Source: Brachybacterium epidermidis | GTDB taxonomy: Bacteria; Actinomycetota; Actinomycetes; Actinomycetales; Dermabacteraceae | Assembly: GCF_015209585.1 (NCBI RefSeq) | Contig: NZ_JADEYR010000013.1 | Location: forward strand, 1-64,000 | Direction of reading: 5' to 3' | DNA length: 64,000 nucleotides | Shown: one piece after another, positions 53,688 to 62,117 of the stretch | Layout of the letters: each line of letters opens with the position of its first letter | How positions within the stretch are numbered: position 1 is the first letter of the stretch | Position numbers and translations under genes: made by a program | Notes under the pieces: model-generated | What the model was told of the DNA's origin: nothing | What the model saw: only the letters and a program-made list of their open reading frames with translations | The model's database searches: none

Positions 53688-54470
53688 GTGGCCGACCACC
53701 CGTGGATGGAGAAGGCCGCCCGTGCCGGCGTCATCATGAGCGGGGTGGTGCACCTGCTGATCGGCTGGATCGCCCTGCAGGTGGGCTTCGGATCGGACTC
53801 CGAGAGCGCCGACCAGTCCGGCGCGCTGAGCACTCTGGCCGAGGCCCCCGGGGGCATGGTCCTGCTGTGGGTGGGCGGCATCGCAATGCTGGCCCTGATG
53901 CTGTGGTTCGTGGCGGAGGCGTGGTTCGGCTCCAAGCGCGAGACTGACACCAAGGGCCTGGTCAAGCACGCCGTGAAATCCGTGGGCAAGGCCGTGGTCT
54001 ACGCCGCCCTGGGCGTGACCGCACTGCGCTTCGGCACCGGCAACAGCAGTGACTCAGGGGAGAAGACCTCCGAGGTCACCGGCATGTTCCTGGGCAACCC
54101 CGTGGGGCGCGTGCTGATCGCCGTGGCGGGGCTGGCGGTGATCGGCATCGGCGTCTACCACATCGTCAAGGGCGTCACCCGCAAGTTCGAGGAGGACCTG
54201 CAGGCCACCGGCGGTGGCAACGTGGGCAGGGCCGTCGTGGTCACCGGGGTGGCCGGGTACGTGGCCAAGGGCCTGGCGCTGGTCGGCGTGGGCGTGCTGT
54301 TCGGCTGGGCCGCTATCGGCGCCGATCCGGAGAAGGCCACCGGCATGGACGGAGCCATCAAGCAGATGGCGACCCTGCCGGCCGGCACCGTGCTGCTGGT
54401 CGTGGTGGGCGTGGGCCTGATCCTGTACGGGATCTACTCGATCCTGCGCTCGCGCTACGCGTCCATGTGA
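53688..54470 (+). CDS. DUF1206 membrane protein
   Basis: 260 residues from GTG 53688, with six predicted helices in three duplicated pairs (each DUF1206 unit: [38 protein letters not shown] and [20 protein letters not shown]). Function unknown. The frame upstream of 53688 is open and reads GARGAAKDVEDKAEQ, which looks coding. Yet it offers no ATG, GTG or TTG back to about 53600, although TATCCT (53616-53621) could be a -10. The natural start may therefore have been lost, or be an ACG, or translation may begin at 53688. Confidence 0.75.
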   Translation: MADHPWMEKAARAGVIMSGVVHLLIGWIALQVGFGSDSESADQSGALSTLAEAPGGMVLLWVGGIAMLALMLWFVAEAWFGSKRETDTKGLVKHAVKSVGKAVVYAALGVTALRFGTGNSSDSGEKTSEVTGMFLGNPVGRVLIAVAGLAVIGIGVYHIVKGVTRKFEEDLQATGGGNVGRAVVVTGVAGYVAKGLALVGVGVLFGWAAIGADPEKATGMDGAIKQMATLPAGTVLLVVVGVGLILYGIYSILRSRYASM

Positions 54471-54520
54471 GACCGGGCCGCGCGCTCGATCCAGCGCCCT
54501 CCCGCACCGAGCACGAGAAG

Positions 54521-54802
54521 GGGCAGTACGACTCCGCGTACGCCAACATGGAGATGTACCTGATGCTGAAGGAGCGTGCCGTGGCCTTCCGCCAGGCCCC
54601 CGAGGTGCAGGAGGCGCTGGCGTACTCGGGCATCGAGGAGCTGGCCCAGCCCACCCTCGGCGAGGGCGAGTCCGTGGAGGACCTGCTCGCGGACCGATCG
54701 ACCTACGAGGACTTCGACGTGGACGCGGCCGGTGCGCGCAACTACGGCTTCGTGCGTCTGAACCAGCTGGCCATGCAGCACCTGCTCGGCTTCCGGGCCT
54801 GA
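54521..54802 (+). pseudogene. xylA: Xylose isomerase, C-terminal fragment
   Basis: The last ~94 residues of a xylose isomerase: [52 protein letters not shown] and [15 protein letters not shown], as in the ~390-residue actinobacterial enzyme. The barrel with the two metal sites and catalytic His (about 290 residues) is missing; sequence before 54521 does not belong to it. The DUF1206 gene ends 51 bases upstream. It sits just before a dehydrogenase and xylB, so xylose use may be broken unless another isomerase exists or the dehydrogenase offers a bypass. Confidence 0.75.
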
Positions 54803-54818
54803 ACTGAAGGAGAAAGCG

Positions 54819-55889
54819 ATGACGACGCCTCCCGGTGCCCCGGCCACGATGCGAGCCGCCGTCCTGCACGGCGTGGACGACGTGCGCATCGAGGACGTCC
54901 CGGTCCCGCCCATCGGCGAGCACCAGGTGCTCGTGCAGGTGGCGGCCGTCGGGGTGTGCGGCTCGGACGTGCACTACCACCGCCGGGGGCGCATCGCCGA
55001 CTTCGTGGTCGAGGAGCCGATGATCCTCGGCCACGAGGCTTCGGGGGTGATCGTCACCGTCGGGCCCGCCGTTGCCCAGGAGCGGGTGGGCCAGCGGGTG
55101 TCCATCGAGCCGCAGCATCCCTGTCGTCGCTGCGAGTTCTGCCGCACCGGCCGGTACAACCTGTGCCCCCACATGGAGTTCTACGCGACCCCGCCGATCC
55201 ACGGCGCGTTCGCCGAGTACGCCGTGATCGATGCCGACTTCGCCCACCCCATCCCGGAGGCGATGAGCTGGGAGGCAGCTGCGCTGTGCGAGCCGCTCAG
55301 CGTCGGTGTATGGGCGTGCGGCAAGGCCGGGATCGGCGTGGGCGGCAGCGTGCTGATCGCCGGCGCGGGGCCGATCGGCCTGATCATCGCCCAGACGGCC
55401 CGCGCCCTCGGCGCGAGCCGCGTGATCCTCAGCGACCCCGCTCCGCTGCGCCGTGAGGCTGCGCAGGCGGCCGGGTTCAGCGAGGTGCTGGACCCGGGTG
55501 CCCCAGCGACCGGCGGCTCAGCGCCCGGCGGCACATCACCCGCGCAGGTCGATGCGTTCATCGACGCCTCGGGAGCGGAACCGGCCGTGCGGGCCGGGAT
55601 GCGCATAGTGCGGCCCGGCGGCCGGGTGGTCCTGGTGGGGATGGGGGCCGACGAGATGACTCTGCCCGTCTCGACCATCCTGACCCGCGAGATCGTGCTG
55701 ACCGGGGTGTTCCGCTACGCCAGCACCTGGCCGACCGCGATCGCCCTGGTCGCATCCGGGGCGGTGGACCTCGATTCGCTCGTCACCGCCGGGTTCGGCC
55801 TGGCCGAGGTGGAACGGGCGCTGGAGATGGCCACCCGCCCCGAGCACCGCAAGGTCCTCGTGCTGCCCTCCGATCTCCTCACAGTCTGA
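54819..55889 (+). CDS. Zinc-dependent alcohol dehydrogenase (xylitol/sorbitol dehydrogenase-like)
   Basis: 356 residues. The MDR catalytic zinc ligands occur in VGVCGSDVHYHRRG (Cys) and ILGHEASGVI (His-Glu); the structural zinc set is CRRCEFCRTGRYNLC. The NAD fold begins VLIAGAGPIGLIIAQTARAL. Sorbitol/xylitol-type members oxidise polyols to ketoses. Its position 16 bases after the xylA fragment and 25 before xylB suggests xylitol to D-xylulose, feeding the kinase. A GAAGGAGAAAG ribosome-binding site precedes the ATG. Confidence 0.88.
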   Translation: MTTPPGAPATMRAAVLHGVDDVRIEDVPVPPIGEHQVLVQVAAVGVCGSDVHYHRRGRIADFVVEEPMILGHEASGVIVTVGPAVAQERVGQRVSIEPQHPCRRCEFCRTGRYNLCPHMEFYATPPIHGAFAEYAVIDADFAHPIPEAMSWEAAALCEPLSVGVWACGKAGIGVGGSVLIAGAGPIGLIIAQTARALGASRVILSDPAPLRREAAQAAGFSEVLDPGAPATGGSAPGGTSPAQVDAFIDASGAEPAVRAGMRIVRPGGRVVLVGMGADEMTLPVSTILTREIVLTGVFRYASTWPTAIALVASGAVDLDSLVTAGFGLAEVERALEMATRPEHRKVLVLPSDLLTV

Positions 55890-55914
55890 GCCGCATCCCC
55901 GAAAGGAACTCGCC

Positions 55915-57297
55915 ATGACGCTCGTCCTCGGTATCGACTCCTCCACCCAGTCCACCAAGGCCCTGCTGGTCGACGCCGAGACGGGCGAGATGCAGGACGA
56001 GCGCCGCGCGGCCCACCCCGAGGGCACCGAGGTCGATCCTCGTGCCTGGCTGGACGCGGTGGACGAGGCGGCCGGTCCCTTCCTGGAGCGGGCCGAGGCC
56101 CTCGCCGTGGGCGGCCAGCAGCACGGCATGGTGCTGCTGGACGAGCACGGCGACGTGGTGCGCAATGCCCTGCTGTGGAACGACACCCGCTCCGCACCGC
56201 AGGCGCAGGCACTGATCGAGGAGATGGGCGGGCCCGAGCAGTGCGTCGGTGAGATCGGCAGCCTGATGGTGGCCTCCTTCACCGCCTCCAAACTGCGGTG
56301 GGTGCGGGACAACGAGCCTGACAGCGCAGCGCGCGCCCGCTCCGTGATGCTCCCGCACGACTACGTCTCTCGTCACCTGGCCGGGGGAGGGGACGCCTTC
56401 ACCGACCGCGGTGACGCCTCCGGCACCGGCTACTACTCCACCCGCACCGAGACCTGGGTGCCCGAGCTGGCCGAGCGCGCCCTGGGCCACGCCCTGGACC
56501 TGCCCCGTCTCCCGTCGACACCGCAGGAGGTCATGGCCCGCATCCCGGGAGGCGCCGCGATCGCGGCCGGCACCGGCGACAACATGGGCGCGGCCCTCGG
56601 GCTGTCGCTCGGCCCGGGGGACGTCTCCGTCTCGATCGGCACCTCCGGTGTGTGCGCCATGGTCACGGACGTCCGGCCCGACGACCCCTCCGGCACCGTC
56701 ACCGGCTTCGCCGACGCCACCGGCCGCTTCCTGCCGATGACCACCACCATCAACGCCTCCCGGATCCTCGAGGCCGGCCGTGCCCTGCTGGGCGTGGACC
56801 ACGAGGAGCTCTCCCGGCTCGCGCTCGCCTCAGAGCCCGGGGCGGGCGGGGTGACCCTGCTGCCCTACTTCGACGGGGAGCGCACCCCCAACCGCCCCAC
56901 CGCGCGGGCCACCCTCACGGGAATGAGCGCCTCCACCACCCGTGAGGACGTGGCGCGCGCCTACGTGGAAGGCCTGCTGTGCTCCCTGGCCGACGGCATC
57001 GCGGCCCTGGAGGACGTCACCGGCACAGCTGCGGCCCGGATCGTGCTGATCGGCGGCGGGGCCCGCAGCCGCGCCGTGCAGGAACTGGCCCCGGCCGTGT
57101 TCGGCCGCGAGGTCGAGATCGCCCCGAGCGGCGAGTACGTCGCACTCGGAGCAGCCCGCCAGGCCGCCTGGGCGCTCGCCGGCACCGACGAGCCGCCGCA
57201 CTGGGAGATCACCGGCAGTCGCACCGTCGGCGCGGAGGCGACACCGCAGGTGCTGGCGGCCTACCGTGAGCTCAAGGAGCGCACCGAGGGCTGGTGA
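55915..57297 (+). CDS. xylB: Xylulokinase
   Basis: 460 residues with a GAAAGGA ribosome-binding site. FGGY signatures: GIDSSTQSTKALLVDAETG, VGGQQHGMVLLDEHG, LWNDTRS, GTGDNMGAALGLSL and ARIVLIGGGARSRAVQELAP. The enzyme phosphorylates D-xylulose for the pentose-phosphate pathway. Length fits xylulokinase (about 480) rather than glycerol kinase. It is the third gene in the truncated xylA-dehydrogenase-xylB group. Confidence 0.9.
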   Translation: MTLVLGIDSSTQSTKALLVDAETGEMQDERRAAHPEGTEVDPRAWLDAVDEAAGPFLERAEALAVGGQQHGMVLLDEHGDVVRNALLWNDTRSAPQAQALIEEMGGPEQCVGEIGSLMVASFTASKLRWVRDNEPDSAARARSVMLPHDYVSRHLAGGGDAFTDRGDASGTGYYSTRTETWVPELAERALGHALDLPRLPSTPQEVMARIPGGAAIAAGTGDNMGAALGLSLGPGDVSVSIGTSGVCAMVTDVRPDDPSGTVTGFADATGRFLPMTTTINASRILEAGRALLGVDHEELSRLALASEPGAGGVTLLPYFDGERTPNRPTARATLTGMSASTTREDVARAYVEGLLCSLADGIAALEDVTGTAAARIVLIGGGARSRAVQELAPAVFGREVEIAPSGEYVALGAARQAAWALAGTDEPPHWEITGSRTVGAEATPQVLAAYRELKERTEGW

Positions 57298-57354
57298 GGG
57301 TCGAGCCCTCCGCCTCTCAGACCAAGCTCTCCGCCGTCTGGCCGCCAGCCGGCA

Positions 57355-57610
57355 CGGCGTGAGCCCCCTGTACGAGGACGGTCGCGAGGTGGAATGCGAG
57401 CGTCACGTGACGGTCGAGTTCACGGACCGGGCGATCGCGTTCATGGCAGAGGGGACCCTGCTGGGCAGGCGGGCTCCGCGGGGAGGGAGTCTCCGCGGGG
57501 AGAGGGCGATCCGTTCTTCTGCATGGTCGCCTACAACGCGGCGCACAACTTCGCCTGGCAGCTCCCGCGGAAGGAGCTGCGCCCGGTGTGGGAGGCGGCC
57601 GATACGGCGG
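57355..57610 (+). pseudogene. Sulfatase relic
   Basis: Two frames carry pieces of an arylsulfatase-type protein. One reads GVSPLYEDGREVECERHVTV followed by FTDRAIAFMAE; the next continues GDPFFCMVAYNAAHNFAWQL then PRKELRPVWEAADTAG. This is the central region after the catalytic domain's metal site. The formylglycine-forming Cys motif and both ends are missing. It lies between xylB and the regulator cluster with no start or promoter. Confidence 0.6.
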
Positions 57611-57648
57611 GGCCGACGGCGCTGCGAGAGCAGTGGCGGGGAGCATCC

Positions 57649-58449
57649 TCAGAGCCTGCGCAGCGCCTCGCTGATCCGCCCAGCCCCGGACTTCGGGCTC
57701 CAGTCCTCGTGCAGCACCCCGAACTGGTCCTGGTCGCTATCGCGCAGCTCGTACAGCAGCACCTCTCGCACCGTCAACAGCCACACGCCGCTGCGGCTGA
57801 CGATGACCCCTTGGTCCTGGGCGGCGGTGAGCCAGGCGTCCAGGACGCGCGGGTTGCCGTCGCACCGGCGCACGAAGAACTCTGCGACCGTTCCCGGGAC
57901 GCTGCCGCCGAGGCGCTCCTGAAGCAGCGACCGGATCTCGTCGTCGCGCAGGGGACACAGCTCCAGGGCTGTCAGCACGCCGTCGTGGACCAGAGATCCG
58001 AACTGCTCGGAGACGGAGGGGTGACGGCGGGAGACCACCACCAGCCGGATCTGCCCGGTCATCGACAGCTGGGACAGGACGGTGCTGCTGGGCACGTCGA
58101 GCTGGTCGGCGTCGTCGACCACAACGACGGGGCGTTCCGTGCCGGGAGCGGTGAGGGCGCGGACCACCGCGCGGCGCAGGCCTGCGGGGTCGGTGCCCGA
58201 CGGGGGCGAGAGGTCCTGATCCAGCAGCGGGGCGAGGGCCCCGTAGGGGAACCGGCGCAGGACCCTGTCGGCGTGGACCCAGTGCGGGGGCTCCCCCTGG
58301 GACGCGGCGATCGTGCGGGCAAGCGACGTCTTGCCCAGCCCCCGGGGCCCGTGCACCAGCAGTCCTCCGCGCCGCGTTGAGGTGAGGACCGCCAGGGCCA
58401 GGGCCAGCTCCTGCTCCCGGCCGATCAGGGGAGTGCTCGCCGTCGTCAC
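57649..58449 (-). CDS. Stand-alone STAND-type ATPase related to the adjacent regulator
   Basis: 266 residues from a GTG overlapping the upstream stop by four bases. The start LIGREQELALALAVL is the typical LAL/STAND opening; P-loop GPRGLGKT at 34-41, Walker B VVVVDDADQLD near 105-115, sensor SRRHPSVSEQF. It ends after the nucleotide-binding and winged-helix portion with no helical repeats or LuxR helix-turn-helix, so it looks like the front quarter of a LAL regulator. Either it is a truncated paralogue or a dedicated partner of the large regulator, with which it is co-translated. Confidence 0.7.
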   Translation of the reverse strand: MTTASTPLIGREQELALALAVLTSTRRGGLLVHGPRGLGKTSLARTIAASQGEPPHWVHADRVLRRFPYGALAPLLDQDLSPPSGTDPAGLRRAVVRALTAPGTERPVVVVDDADQLDVPSSTVLSQLSMTGQIRLVVVSRRHPSVSEQFGSLVHDGVLTALELCPLRDDEIRSLLQERLGGSVPGTVAEFFVRRCDGNPRVLDAWLTAAQDQGVIVSRSGVWLLTVREVLLYELRDSDQDQFGVLHEDWSPKSGAGRISEALRRL

Positions 58450-61028
58450 GCTCGCCCCCTGTCATCGTCCAGTGCCTTCCGCAGCTCGGCACGGGAGCCC
58501 ACGTGCAGGCGCTGGTAGATCTTGTCCAGGTGCCACTCGACCGTGCGCGGCGAGAGGTGGAAGCGGGCGCCCAGCTGCTGGCTGGTGGCCCCGGTCGCCG
58601 CGGCCTCGGCGAGCTCCAGCTCGAAGGTGCTCAGCGGGGCCGCCGGCCGCTGGAGACCCCGCGCCTGCCTCATCAGGCGATACGCACGAGCAGTACGGGC
58701 GCGCGCCGTGCGGATCTGAGCGCGCTCACCGCCCTCGCGGGCGAGGACCAGGGCGCGACCGGCCGTGTCATGGGCGAGCATCACGTCCCCCATCGCCTCG
58801 GCCATGCTGGTGGCCTCCAACAGGTCGGGCACGCTGCCGCGCTCGATCCCGATGCCCAGCATGCGCCCCAGCGCCACGATCGGCTCCCCCTCCCTCACGG
58901 GCAGGGCGGCCAGCTCCTGCGCGGCGGAGACGCTGTCGTGGTTCGCAGCTTGGATCAGGACGTGCACGGCGGCAGTCACCCCGCCCTCCGCGCGTATCTC
59001 CCGCGCCAGTTCCTCCATGCCTCGCGCGGCGTCCGTCCGCGCCGTCAGCCCCAGCTCCGCCAGCTGGAGGAACCTCGTGATGCGCTCGATCAGCCAGTCC
59101 CTCGGAGACGCCGGGTGGACGGGACGGGCCACCGGCAGCGGGGACTCGGTTCGCAGGAACTGGTGCGCCAGGCGCCGTGCCGCGTCGGTGACCCCCTGCA
59201 GTCCCAGGGGATCGGCTCGCTCCAGCTCCCCGGCGCAGGCGCTGAGCACCGTCAGGGCGTCGGGGATGCGGCCACGACGCAGTGCCTCGATGCCGGAGAT
59301 CACCTGGGCGCCGCTGTCCGTGGCCCCGAGGGACCGCATGGAGTCGATGACCCGCTGCGTCTGCTGGGGAGCCCCGGCGAGCAGGAAGGAGCGGTACAGG
59401 CAGTGGTGCACGATCAGCCGATCCACCACCGAGGGGCTGCTCAGCTCGAGCATCTGCAGGGCCCGCGTGGCGTGTCCCAGGCCCTCGGCCACGGCCCCCT
59501 TGGTGATGAGGGCCTCGCCCTGGCGCGCCGCGGCCATGGCGCGGGTCGCTGGCGGGACGGTCAGGTCATGGCGCATGGTCTCGCAGATCGCGATCACCTC
59601 GTCGAAGCGACCGCCGCGCTGATGGCGGTGGGCGTGTGCGATCCTCAGCCGGGGGGACGCGCCCTCCGGCAGCCCGCGCGACGGGCCCGGGAGATCCGTG
59701 AACGGGTCCGTCAGGCTCAGGCGCACCCGGTGGGCGCCCTCGGCGATCTCCGGGTCCGGGTGCTCGTCCAGGTGCCGCAGCACGTCCTCGAGCTCATCGA
59801 AGCGACCCAGCATCCGCAGGCTGCGCGCGACCTGGAGCTTCAGTCGGGGATCGGAGCAGTCCGCGTGGGCGGCGAGCTCGAGCACCTGATGGGCGTCGCC
59901 GCGCTCGAAGGCGTGGGAGGCCCCGGTCGCGACCAGCCACGGATCGGGGTGCGTGTGGCACCGCACCGCGCAGCGGGCGAAGCCGAAGCGGGTCACGGGG
60001 GGCAGGGTGCGGATGTCCACGGCGCCCTGCAGGGTCTCCCACAGCCGGAGTCGACGAGCAGGGGGGATGCTGTGGGCCAGCATCTCCGAGAGCACCCGCT
60101 CGGCCAGACGGACGGTGCTGGGGGGCCCGGCGGTGGCGTGCAGCAGGCCCGTGGCGAGCAGGGAGCTGAGGACATCCGCCTCGGCGATCCTCAGCAGTGC
60201 GGACAGGGGAACGGCCTCCACCATGGCGACCATCAGGACCAGGTCGCGGGCGATCGAGCTCAGACGGGCAAGGCGGTTGTCGTGGATGTGCTGGATGCCG
60301 GTGTAGTCGAGAGGGGCCACGAGGATCCAGGTCCCCTCATGCAGCTGCAGCGTGCCCTGGCGCCGCTGATGCCGTACCAGTTCGATCAGCAGCTGGGGAT
60401 TGCCTCCCGTGGCGGTCGCGAGCATGTCGACGCTGCGGGCGGAGACCGGGGCGCCGAGGGTGCGCTCGAGCAGCCTCCGGCTGGAGTCGCGGTCCATCCC
60501 GCTGAGGTCGATGCGACGGATCCTGTTCTCGCACCACAGTGCGGTGAAGAGATCCGCCGGTGGGGTCAGGGTGTCGGTGGCGGCGAGCAGGGAGATGGCG
60601 TGCTCGCGCACGAGCTGGGTGACCAGGGAGGCGGAGAGCTCGTCGATGCGGTCGCAGTTGTCGACGACCAGCAGCACCGGCCTGTCCCCGGCGCGCTCCC
60701 GCAGAGCCCTGCTGATGACCCCGTAGGCCTCGAGGGGATCGGGAGGCAGCGGGCCGTCGGCATCGGTCGCCAGGAGCAGCAGGCTGCCGTAGGGCTGCTG
60801 GGCCAGGTGGGGGGTGCACAGCAGGCGTTCGATGTGGAACGTCCCGATGTAGCGCTCGAGGGCGTCCTCGATGGTGCGGGTCTTCCCGATCCCGGGTGGC
60901 CCGACCAGGAGGGCACCTTGCAGACGTGGTTCGGACAGTGACGCGTGCACCGCCGACTCGACATCGCCCGCCTGGAGTGCAGGGGGTGGCATGCCCAGCG
61001 GAGAGGCCGGGTCCAGAAGTCCAGTCAT
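58446..61028 (-). CDS. LuxR-family large ATP-binding regulator (MalT/LAL type)
   Basis: 860 residues from ATG 61028 (ATG 61082 is the alternative, adding 18). P-loop GPPGIGKT at 43-50, Walker B VLLVVDNCDRID near 120, a long helical-repeat middle, and a C-terminal LuxR helix-turn-helix: FELELAEAAATGATSQQLGA then FHLSPRTVEWHLDKIYQRLH. LAL proteins bind ATP and an inducer, oligomerise and activate transcription. The locus gives no clear inducer, though xylose genes and a sulfatase relic lie downstream. The stop overlaps the small ATPase start. Confidence 0.85.
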   Translation of the reverse strand: MTGLLDPASPLGMPPPALQAGDVESAVHASLSEPRLQGALLVGPPGIGKTRTIEDALERYIGTFHIERLLCTPHLAQQPYGSLLLLATDADGPLPPDPLEAYGVISRALRERAGDRPVLLVVDNCDRIDELSASLVTQLVREHAISLLAATDTLTPPADLFTALWCENRIRRIDLSGMDRDSSRRLLERTLGAPVSARSVDMLATATGGNPQLLIELVRHQRRQGTLQLHEGTWILVAPLDYTGIQHIHDNRLARLSSIARDLVLMVAMVEAVPLSALLRIAEADVLSSLLATGLLHATAGPPSTVRLAERVLSEMLAHSIPPARRLRLWETLQGAVDIRTLPPVTRFGFARCAVRCHTHPDPWLVATGASHAFERGDAHQVLELAAHADCSDPRLKLQVARSLRMLGRFDELEDVLRHLDEHPDPEIAEGAHRVRLSLTDPFTDLPGPSRGLPEGASPRLRIAHAHRHQRGGRFDEVIAICETMRHDLTVPPATRAMAAARQGEALITKGAVAEGLGHATRALQMLELSSPSVVDRLIVHHCLYRSFLLAGAPQQTQRVIDSMRSLGATDSGAQVISGIEALRRGRIPDALTVLSACAGELERADPLGLQGVTDAARRLAHQFLRTESPLPVARPVHPASPRDWLIERITRFLQLAELGLTARTDAARGMEELAREIRAEGGVTAAVHVLIQAANHDSVSAAQELAALPVREGEPIVALGRMLGIGIERGSVPDLLEATSMAEAMGDVMLAHDTAGRALVLAREGGERAQIRTARARTARAYRLMRQARGLQRPAAPLSTFELELAEAAATGATSQQLGARFHLSPRTVEWHLDKIYQRLHVGSRAELRKALDDDRGRA

Positions 61029-61115
61029 CAGGTGCTCGCTTCGACGCCGTGGCGGGGGCAGAGGGCGAGAGGGCCTGGCCATCGCTTCCCTGCATCTGTC
61101 CAGGATACGCCGGTG

Positions 61116-61144
61116 CGTATACGCCGTGCCGGCAGTTTTCTCAA
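61116..61144 (-). promoter_or_regulatory. Promoter of the LAL regulator
   Basis: On the minus strand TTGAGA (61139-61144) and TATACG (61116-61121) are separated by 17 bases. The -10 is flanked by a direct repeat ATACGCCG at 61105-61112 and 61119-61126, a possible regulator half-site pair. About 88 bases of leader precede ATG 61028. Confidence 0.55.
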
Positions 61145-61359
61145 GAGCGGGGCGGCGTGAGTCCCGCCACGAAACGCGCGCAGGGCGCTTCCCACCGTGA
61201 GACCCCCCCCGCAGAAGGTGGTCTCGGCCATCAACCCGAACCCCTCGGCCCCCAGCCCCAGCCCGGTGCCGTCGAGCGTTCCCCCGGGGGGCCATGCAGT
61301 CCGCCGCCAGTGCGGCACCGCTCGCCTCCGCGCCCTCGGCCGAGGAGGCGGCCCGTCCG
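61145..61359. other. Intergenic gap without a recognisable gene
   Basis: Between the regulator promoter and the flavin reductase stop the sequence is Pro/Ser/Ala-coding in one forward frame (from GTG 61197) and Gly-rich in the reverse frame. Neither gives a recognisable protein, and C and G runs at 61203-61210 and 61282-61290 make frames unreliable. I see no RNA gene here. Confidence 0.4.
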
Positions 61360-62070
61360 TCAGTCTCGACCCAGCAGCTGGCCCATCGGCACGAAGTTCG
61401 CGAACTCGGCGTCTAGCTCGCTGCCTGCGGTCCCGGACTCGGCGGGCGAGCCGTCGGCCGTGGTTTCGGTGTCGCCGCCGGCCTGAGCCTCGGCCTCGGC
61501 GGCGGCACCGGCGGTGCGCAGCATCATCGCCAGCTCCGCGGCCGCACGACGGATCCGGGAGGACAGCGGCAGCGCGTCGGCCTGCCCCTCAGTGTCCGCA
61601 CCGAAGTCCGCCGATGCCGCGAACACGGAGGTGGGCACGATCTGCGACTTGAGGTACGCGAACATCGGGCGGATCGCGTAGTCGATCGCCAGCGAGTGGC
61701 GGGGCGTGCCCGCCGTGGCCCCCAGCAGCACCGGCTTGTCCTTCCAGATCTCGATGTCCATCGCGTCGAAGAAGGACTTGAACAGCCCCGAGGGGCCCAC
61801 GTTGAACACGGGGGTCACCGCGATCACCGCGTCGGCCGTGCGGATGGACTCCACCACCACGCCCAGGCGCTCGCCGGTGAAGCGGGTGAGCATGGCGTCG
61901 GTGATGTCGTGCGCCAGTTCGCGCAGCTCCACGGTCTGCACGTCCACCACCGCGCCCGCGCGCTCCAGCTCGAGGCGGGCGGCGCGGGAGAGCTGGTCGG
62001 CGAGCATGCGGGTGGAGCTGGGGGTGGAGAGTCCTGCGGCCAGCGCCACGATGCGGATCGGTTCGGTCAT
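61360..62070 (-). CDS. NAD(P)H-dependent FMN reductase (CE1759-like flavodoxin fold)
   Basis: 236 residues. The flavodoxin-like start RIVALAAGLSTPSSTRMLAD holds the FMN phosphate loop (Ser/Thr-rich). Then come TADAVIAVTPVFNVGPSGLF and the flavin-contact KPVLLGATAGTPRHSL. The C-terminal ~60 residues are Ala/Glu/Gly-rich and probably disordered. The enzyme would supply reduced FMN to the luciferase-like monooxygenase encoded 47 bases upstream in the same transcript. The pair corresponds to the CE1758/CE1759 type known from corynebacteria. Confidence 0.85.
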   Translation of the reverse strand: MTEPIRIVALAAGLSTPSSTRMLADQLSRAARLELERAGAVVDVQTVELRELAHDITDAMLTRFTGERLGVVVESIRTADAVIAVTPVFNVGPSGLFKSFFDAMDIEIWKDKPVLLGATAGTPRHSLAIDYAIRPMFAYLKSQIVPTSVFAASADFGADTEGQADALPLSSRIRRAAAELAMMLRTAGAAAEAEAQAGGDTETTADGSPAESGTAGSELDAEFANFVPMGQLLGRD

Positions 62071-62117
62071 GGGAGTGCTCCCTTCGGGGTAGCGGGTGGC
62101 TGGGTGTCGGCGTGGTG

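Noticed and set aside
58503-60941. An 812-residue plus-strand frame opposite the LAL regulator
   Set aside because: Antisense of a gene with complete P-loop and LuxR motifs.
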